From Eunapius fragilis (Eukaryota > Porifera > Demospongiae > Spongillida > Spongillidae): a DNA stretch of 64,000 nt. The stretch is from NCBI GenBank assembly GCA_963681505.1, contig OY811980.1, forward strand, positions 1,869,095 to 1,933,094. The letters run 5' to 3'. Positions 56,761 to 64,000 of this stretch are shown here, one piece after another; the first letter of the stretch is position 1, and the number at the start of each line of letters is the position of its first letter. The position numbers and the translations under genes are program-made. A model generated the notes under the pieces. It saw only the letters and a program-made list of their open reading frames with translations, was not told the DNA's origin and did no database searches.

Positions 56761-59389
56761 TTAATTATTATTATTCAAGCAATAGATGTTGTTACGGTAC
56801 ACAGTATTAGTCCAATCGTGTACAAACACAAGTCTGTTGACGGATGTATCACACCCTTCAACCACAGCTGATGCAGTCTTCTCAACAAATGAGCAGGTTG
56901 TAGAAGTGCACTTGTGGACCACTGAACACAGGTGTGCAGACAGAAGATGAAGGAATGACACAGAAGAAGTCCACCATTGTCGGCAATGGGCAGTCAAACT
57001 CATCAAGTACACAGCATTGTGGAATTGCTGTTTCTGGTTCAAGAAGCTGGATAATACAGTAGGAACTTTGACCAGTTCAGAAACCTCCCCAGAATAGACC
57101 AATTTCCTGCTGTGTAAACACATGCACAGTATCACACACAAACATACAAAACCAACACATAAATCACATATTCAGACAACACACAGTATCACCCACACAC
57201 AGTCTTACTGATGAACTATTGACTGATTTGTATAGGATAAAATCACCAATGTTGATGAGCCCACCAGATCCATAGAACTGGTTACAGGAGTAGATGACTT
57301 AATAGATGGTGGCATCAACAGTGTACAGCTGGCAATACCTTAACTGAGATTGATGGTACCACGTTCTGGGATGGTCATCTAATGGCACCAAATTCCAAGG
57401 CTGCTGTTGATAACTGCATGAAGTAAACCAAGACTGAAAGTCATTTGATATCACACAGTACAGTCACAGACATACCTTGCACAGGGTTCCCTGTTGGTAA
57501 ATACACTTCTCTGATTCCACATGTTTTCCCAGATATTCCGACACAACATCAGATTTATAAAGTTCCACAAGTTCAGCACCAAACCTTGTTTACAGAGTAA
57601 CATGAAATATATTTTGTACGTACTTGTCTGAAATGCCCAAACAGATGTTCTGTATACTCTCTTCAACACCAAATTTTGTGATGATGTCTTTGCCAGGAGA
57701 ATGTTTATTGGAAAAGATGTTCTTTGCACGAATGATTGAATCGAAGCATTCACACCTTTGTTTGAATAGAATATAATTTTAATGCATGTCTAAAATTACA
57801 GCTTACCGTTCAGTACTATAAGCTGTAGTTGGTCCAAATTGTACTCTCACTAAGGTGCAACAGTAGGTGGACTTTCAACTTTCTTTTCAGGTTAGGAAAG
57901 TGAGCTAGAATAGCAGTAACACAGGAGCTACAATCTGACTAATACGAACCAACCATCTCTGGGTCAAATGGCTGACAATATGCAATTCAAAAACACCTGC
58001 TGACACATGTTGTGCATGAACATGTAGGTATTACAAGTGTTACCGGCACTGACCTTCGATAGCTTAAACCACACTTCTTTTTCACCATCATCCATATACG
58101 GGGATAATAAATGAACTGCAAGTTGAGCAAGCAGCTTAAAGTCTCACCCAACAAAAGACTTGTAATATCTCGTCATGTCCCTTGAAAAGTGCGCATCACA
58201 ACCAGAAAAGGAAAAGGCCGATATGTGTGCTCGCAATTCTTCCTTTTGATTATTTGATAGCTTCTTTATTTTAAGCCTGAACAGGTACTTGTACAGATGA
58301 CAACATATAGGTGCATGATATTTCTCCTCATTCCTCCATGGTAATGCATGGAACACCTCTCTGATAAGATCAATCCAGTTAAGTATATCTTTACTGTAGT
58401 TGACATACCTTATACAACCCTTGGGCTTAACAGGGGAACGGGAGAGAGTGTTCGCAATGTGTGGAGCGGCCAGGCACATCTTTAGAGTGTGATGAATCGA
58501 ATTTGTGTAGTATGGTATGCCCTTGCAATGCAATAGTAGAAGGTCGATACAGACTGTAATACATTTTCGGTTATAATACACATACCCTTTGAGGTGGTAA
58601 AAACCCTGGCAACCTAAAATGCCTTATCAGTGAGACACTTGGAAGGGAAGGCTGCAATTAATTGCCTTAATGCATAGAAGATGAACTTAAGGTTTAACTC
58701 GCCCTAAATCAAAGATAAACCCGTAGATAGGGATAACTCTTCAATATAAAATACCTATCATTGGACGTGGACTGTGAACGATTAAATAAGCCATGGCATC
58801 AATTCTGGATGAAAATGGTCTGAAATCTGGTTCTGCCGTGTGATGACTTGAACTTAAAATATCTAAGCACACAGATCATTTTGTAAAACACAGTACATAA
58901 CATACCTGCCTCTGAATTGTCTTCAAAATCGGTTGATTCTATGCTAATTGATGAAGGGTGTCCTGAATTATTTGGTGGTGGTTCGTGGATGAAAAAGCTG
59001 GGACATGGAGGAACCTGCACAGGTCCTTCTTCACTGACATGAGGAACCACCTACATGTATAACAAGTACAGCAATGCACAGGTGGGAAAGCTATGCAAAA
59101 AGTATTGATTAGGCCGGTTTGAATGCAGGTGAGGGACTTGGTTGAATCTTTCCCGGGGGGGGGTGTTCCTAGACTTTAGGCTGAAGGCTATTTTAGGCAT
59201 TTTGCTTGTACACTCACTTATAGTATAAAAAGTACCACAGACGCATATACATACCAAACTTGCTGTAGAGGTACTCTGCTGAACACTTGTAGCATATCTT
59301 AAGTGGTGCGCGCTTTCCAGGTGCCTGTTGTACTTCGAAAGGTAGGGAAACTGAATTTTGCCTAAAGCACTGTAAAACCGTTCGGCCAT
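56761..59389 (-). CDS. Unrecognised multi-exon protein
   Basis: A spliced minus-strand gene I cannot assign. Well-supported exons: 59389-59255 (MAERFYSALGKIQFPYLSKY start, donor GTATGT, phase 0), 59050-58906 (acceptor ACATGTAG, proline-rich, phase 1), about 58553-58136 (acceptor TATTACAG, IDLLLLHCKGIPYYTN ... SFVG, donor GTGAGA), a short exon near 58093-58032 (HLLSPYMDDGEKEVWFKL, donor GTCAGT), one near 57750-57625 (IFSNKHSPGKDIITKFGV), one near 57587-57476 (ELVELYKSDVVSEYLGK), one near 57312-57210 (FYGSGGLINIGDFILYK) and a last one ending at 56761. Intermediate joins are not all resolved. Conserved-looking codons in each exon argue for a real gene, either a lineage-specific host gene or part of a domesticated element. 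No catalytic motif is recognised. Confidence 0.5.
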
Positions 59390-59599
59390 TTCTAATCAGT
59401 CACGTGAGACGAGTCACCCAGATCTGGACTTTCCAGGCCCACCAAGACGAAGTGGTCCGCTGTGTTTGTGATCACAGAATGTGAGCTTTTAAATGTTTGA
59501 ATGAGAACGCCTTACGTACTAGCCCGCTGGTGTTCGTACAATGAGTTATGACGTATTAATAAAACAGAAACGGTTGCTTTTTCGACCGAATCAAACTAC

Positions 59600-61861
59600 A
59601 TTATCACAACCGATTCATTTTGAAGCTGTTACTGCGTATGTCAAGATCAAAGACCTTAAGGGCTGACATAGCTTGGGAGGGTGGAGTACCACGGGCAAGG
59701 TGAGCCAACTTGCAGAAACCTGCACACTGCCGAAGGAGTGAAAATGCCACATGTGGATCAACTGATCCAACTTCTTCAAGTTACAGCAACAGAGCTTTAG
59801 CCTCCCCATGCTTCCCTGAAATAAAGGCAGAACAGAATGCTTGGTCACCAATGGGAATGTCCAGAATAACCAAATTTGGACAGTTGGATCCTTTCATAGC
59901 TGGTGGAAATGAGCTGATGTCACTACGGCTGAAGATCTCACATTTAGGTATGTTTATGATGAGACCCAGAGAAGGACCTTGATCCTGAATAATGGTGAGG
60001 GCTCTGAGAACCGCTGATCTGGGACCTGCTAACACACCATCATCCAGATACCAGGCATGGTAGACAAGTCTGCACAAACTCCACTGGATGTGATTTTTGA
60101 AACCAGGATGTTCAGAACCAGGGAGAAAAACAGAGGGCCTAGAGGGTCACCTTGTTGAACCCCTTGCTCTGAACGCAGGCGACCTAATGGGTGCCACAGG
60201 ATGAGATGCTGGCTATAACACCAACTGGCCCATGGAAGCAGCTCAGGGAAGTGAGTGCTACACTCAGAGAGCAGAGCCTGACGTGAGACCATGTTGAAAG
60301 CGTTCTTCATGTCCACCTTTAGAACAACAAAATCAACATCAAGCCAGTGGTTCTCAATACATGCTCTCAAACCATGTGCGATCTTTTCTGCTCCAAAAGA
60401 ACAAGCGACACCAAACTGAAATGGTTTGAAGAACTCTGCTGCCTTTGTCTTAACTGCAGCACAAAGACATTTACCCACCAAACGGCGTAAGCTTTCTCCT
60501 ACAGCAATAGGACGAATATCAAAGATGCTGCCAGATTTTGACTTGTTAAGAGCTGTCAAACTGCCCCCAGCAAGGAAAGTGGACACCTCAGGTGGTGCTC
60601 TGCCAGCAGCAAGAAGGTTGATGACACCCCTTAGTGGCTGGAGGATGTGTGTCTGTTGAGGCACCTCTGATGCATCTATGATGTGTAGGATGCGTAAACC
60701 AGAAGGTCCTGCTGCTGTCAACTTTGGGAAAGACATAAGGATCGCCATCAGATTAAGATCAGACGGGATATTAATACCCACCGATGGCAAGGTGGGAACA
60801 GAAGGACAGGCACACTCAGGATGTTTGGAAACTAAAAGACTCCAAGTTTCAGCATTATTAGGTGCTACTCCAGGTGACACAAGAACTTGACAAGCCTTAC
60901 CAAAGAGACCATCCTGAGATAATGATATTGCTGAGCTCACCCTCTTCTTAACTGTGTCACCTTTTGGCACTGAAGGCTGTTTTGGACATGAAGAGCGAGA
61001 AACTGCCTTGTGCCACAGATCACTTGTTTTACCATCTGCCCACATTGCACATAGTGACTCAATGGGAACAGGCTTGTTGTGACACCCACCACGTTTTGCA
61101 CTGGGGAAAACACACTTAGGCAGCATGAACAGTCTTAACCAAACTGAAACTGAATTTTCAAAGATGACAGCCATGAGAGCAGCTGAGAATACCCGTGCAA
61201 AGGCAGGCTTTGCTTTGTTGGGCATAAATCGAATTGTTGGGCACCTAAGGCTGCACACCTCTTCTAAGGAGGGCAAATCAGCAGAGGTATCAGATGGGGG
61301 TGGAACTGAGATGGAAATAGCTGGAACACACTTTTGTTGATGAGAAACAAGGTGTGAGGTTGAAACTAGCTTAATACAGGAGTGGCACACAGATAAACCA
61401 TGTTCCAAAAGCCATGCGTCAGGAACAGCACCAGGAAGAATTCCCTTCAAGTGGCTATCCATATGGTGGTGCCACATGGTAGGTGCAACTATATCCAAAC
61501 ACCCAGAGACAGAACACTGTTTCCTCCCTCCTGCTCGCTGCGCAACAGAACTGCATATAGATGGTAGCAGAGTGAATTGGGAGAGAGATTCATGACCAGA
61601 TGGGCATGGAAGCTCTGGTGCTAATGGAGGAGGCATGGGTAATGGAGGCTGTACTACAGCTGATAGGTTTGGAGGGGAAGACTGTGATGGCGGTGTAGAC
61701 AGCTGCAAAGTTGAATTCGGCAGCTGCTGATGAAAATTAAGCTGCTGTAGGGAAACTAGCGAACCTAACTGCGGAGATGGCTGGGAAACAGTTATTACAT
61801 GAGGGTTGTGACAGTTATCCTGATTATGTGAATAATTAACAATAATTATATGTGTGAGCAT
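59600..61861 (-). mobile_element. Non-LTR-type reverse transcriptase element, frameshifted
   Basis: A 610-codon frame (61861-60029) begins with Ser/Pro-rich sequence, then two zinc-finger-like units (Cys-x4-Cys...His-x3-His near 61525-61450 and Cys-x2-Cys...His-x4-Cys near 61400-61340), and then the reverse transcriptase core: FRALRP-like SGLRILHI region, VVLKVDMKNAFNMVSR, and QGVQQGDPLGPLFFS. Near 60070 a frameshift moves the catalytic YLDDG box into another frame (60077-59781), followed by thumb-like sequence GLIINIPKCEIF. Another frame change near 59790 leads to DPHVAFSLLRQCAGF-type sequence ending near 59620. No endonuclease remains, so the copy is 3' truncated and dead. Confidence 0.82.
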
Positions 61862-61986
61862 TTTTTATATGAGCATTACACGTATTTTCAACCATGAATA
61901 ATCTGATTTGATTAAGGGGGTGCAAGATGTTAGGGTGCATGTTTTCTCCCTCACAATTTGCGGTCACTTGTCATTTATTTTTATTA

Positions 61987-62216
61987 CAGGAGTGACACTA
62001 TCCACCATTATATCTTTTTTCACGGGTTTTGAATGCATTCCTCCACTTGGACTACCACTACAACCTTCTCTAACATTTGTCGACGTCAGTATGTATCCTA
62101 CAGCATCAACCTGTGTAATGCAGCTACGACTACCAGCTAAACATGCCGATTACAAAGAATTTGAGCACTACATGGATGAAGGTTTACTTAGGCATGGGGG
62201 CTTTGGGGTCAGCTAA
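61987..62216 (+). pseudogene. Orphan HECT E3 ligase C-lobe exon
   Basis: After an acceptor TTTTTATTACAG the frame reads GVTLSTIISFFTGF, PPLGLPL, then MYPTASTCVMQLRLP and a GLLRHGGFGVS end at the stop 62214-62216. This is the ending of HECT ubiquitin ligases: the catalytic Cys in S-T-C, the L-x-LP strand and the Gly-Phe-Gly terminus. The N-lobe and the rest of the C-lobe are not found upstream, where the minus-strand reverse transcriptase element sits. It is either the last exon of a gene cut by that element or a duplicated fragment. If upstream exons lie beyond the element it could still be functional. Confidence 0.6.
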
Positions 62217-62982
62217 AGTGTTTTGCTTTTTCCCTTTCTAACCGTTATTTGTAAACAGACTCATTTATTAATGTATTTTACACATCAAACTTTATAGTGT
62301 GATTTTTCCCCCTCTCACCCTTTACATGCATTTGTAACAATCAACTTAGTTCTGTGATTGTGTTATCCTAATTTCAGCTTTGAAGACTGACATCAATACA
62401 TACTGTAACAACAACATAGCACACACATACACATGCATAAACTACCAAATACAAGGCAAACATTTTAGTCTGACAATTAAGGAAGCCCTGGTCCATCTTC
62501 TACACTTCCCTCTAGAGCCACAAATAACTACTAGACACAAGCTGCTGAAGCCATTCGTTCAGGAGACAAAGGCTTTTCTGAATTATTTAATTGTAACTGA
62601 CAAGATAGCTAGAATATAGCTAGTTGCAATTTGGCACAAGTCAAAAAATGGGCTATGTGTGTTGTGTGCATGCCAGAATGATCTTTGACATCCTTTGTGC
62701 ACTCCATCTCAAAACACCTGGGGTCCCAAACAAACTGGCCTGCATTATGGCACAAGGTTAAGGAGGGGTACCCGTTTCTTTAGCCTTAGAGAGCTTGCCT
62801 TCTTGAACTCCTGTGCCGTCTTTTCTTTAAGTGCCACAATGCGTACCCAACGTAATGCATAGACGATCGTGCCCGCGCGGCTTCTCCGCTCCGAACAGGC
62901 ACAGGTTGGGTATGCCTCGTTCTGTTCAGGAGTAGACGGTCGTATATCCGCGTAAAAATAATCTCTCTAAGGTATCCTCTAT

Positions 62983-63023
<41 letters not shown>

Positions 63024-64000
63024 ACAACATTTTGGCACGAAATTCACGTGAGCGGTAACCACCAAAAAAAAAAAAAGTGGGTCAAATAATATTGGCAGTG
63101 ATAACCCGCCATAGTATGACTTTAGCGCGCCCTATCCTTGCACGCGTGAATCACCACAGGGAAAAAAATAGTGTTCCGGACCTTGGGTTTTAACCTATCG
63201 ACCTTGGGATCTGTTCCATCAAACGTATTCAAAGTGCCTAAGACAACAGTGAATACATTTGATGGAACAGATTCCAAGGTCGATAGGTTAAAACCCAAGG
63301 TCCGGAACACTATTTTTTTTCCCTGTGAACACCTACTACGTTGACCAAGAAAGGGGGCGGAATTGTAGGTATGAATTGAATCTTTAATGGATCGTCTATC
63401 GACTACTTTTTTAAAAGCATGTTTATTTACCTTGTGACATAGATTTTTAGCCGACAAAGAAATAAAATTGGCCGTTTTTTACTTTGGGGGGAGCGATCTA
63501 GATAAACTGTCCATGTCATTATTTGTGTATTAACTGCTCATAGTCTAGTATGTGCCCATCGCTATGTTGTTTGCGTATAGCATCTTCAGAAACCTCGCTG
63601 TGATGTTTTGGGTACCTTACTCTCTGGAGGAACCACGGCTTTTTGTTACGATGGTGGCTGGTTATTAAGGTAGTGCTATGTTGGTTATGTGCCCATCACA
63701 TGGTTTTAAAGGCAAGCCACGTCCCAATCGTTCTGTAAATTTCTTCGAAGGTGATAGGCCTAATTGAATCTTCGGCACATTAAGAACGCGAAGAAAAGGG
63801 GGAGTTTGGTCGTGGCAATTCCTCGCGCTCAAGTTTATGTACCTGTTACAGAAGGCCTAACCTTGTCCGTGCCTGTTCCAGAGGTTATATCTGTACAACC
63901 TTCTAAACGTGTCTGTTGTATAATTATAAGTGCTATACATGTATTTGAACCGCTTGTAAGGATTCGTTCGGCGCGTTAATTAGTGTTGATTGGCCCCGTT
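62217..64000. other. Terminal stretch without a clear gene
   Basis: An open frame at 62380-62619 after an acceptor-like TAATTTCAG has no recognisable domain. The stretch also holds a 30-base C run (62984-63013) followed by A runs, and the foldback at 63157-63325. No other gene is supported. Confidence 0.5.
63157..63325. repeat. Near-perfect foldback element
   Basis: CAGGGAAAAAAATAGTGTTC through TCCATCAAACGTATTC (63157-63230) is the reverse complement of 63251-63325, with one or two mismatches (ATCTG/AGATTC region), around a 20-base loop. Arms of about 74 bases so alike indicate a very recent or actively repaired palindrome. Confidence 0.85.

Noticed and set aside
62380..62619. 79-codon frame after an acceptor-like site, possible further HECT-gene exon
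   Set aside because: It follows the HECT stop codon, has no recognisable motif and no coding signal I can defend.

Overview
The window looks like nuclear DNA of an invertebrate animal. Genes are split by introns with GT/AG borders, microsatellites and minisatellites are abundant, short inverted-repeat elements are common, and recognisable housekeeping genes are metazoan in type (DIMT1, FRA10AC1, SPATA1). Lineage-expanded families, retroelement remains of a kind frequent in sponges and cnidarians, and an orphan HECT exon fit an early-branching marine animal, possibly a sponge. That placement is inference. All family assignments come from recalled family features; no database search was run.

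The dominant content is a cluster of nine PP2C-like (PPM-type) phosphatase genes resembling, from memory, the Drosophila 'PP2C-like domain-containing protein CG9801' family. I label them A to I: A 1205-3417, B 5019-9388, C 11017-14068, D 17086-19485, E 22527-24037, F 26514-28092 (minus strand), G 29297-31444, H 35502-38368, I 52872-54871. An exon relic of a tenth copy lies near 20.6 kb. Where all parts are visible, each gene has a very small first coding exon ending in phase 2, a second exon of 155-245 bases ending in phase 1, and one large third exon holding the whole phosphatase domain. A, B, C, D and I keep the aspartates expected to bind catalytic metal. E to H form a second subgroup, with an acidic exon 2 tail (E, G, H) and a C-terminal F-x-SPT-like tail, and lose those residues step by step: E mildly, H more, F and G almost completely. 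The cluster therefore appears to mix active phosphatases with pseudophosphatases.

Other genes sit between the copies. FRA10AC1 (14550-15482) and a CHK/EcKinase-like small-molecule kinase (15900-17018, minus) lie between C and D; the kinase and gene D start 67 bases apart in opposite directions. A SPATA1-like gene (38551-43200, minus) and DIMT1 (43426-52560, plus, 12 exons) lie head to head between H and I.

From 55 to 64 kb there is an unrecognised multi-exon minus-strand gene (about 56761-59389), a frameshifted reverse transcriptase element with zinc fingers (about 59600-61861, minus), and a single HECT C-lobe exon (61987-62216). A more decayed retroelement tail (about 24660-25800) lies between the oppositely oriented genes E and F. 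Non-coding space carries homopolymer G/C tracts, foldback or MITE-like elements and tandem repeats; most long open frames in these are repeat artefacts.
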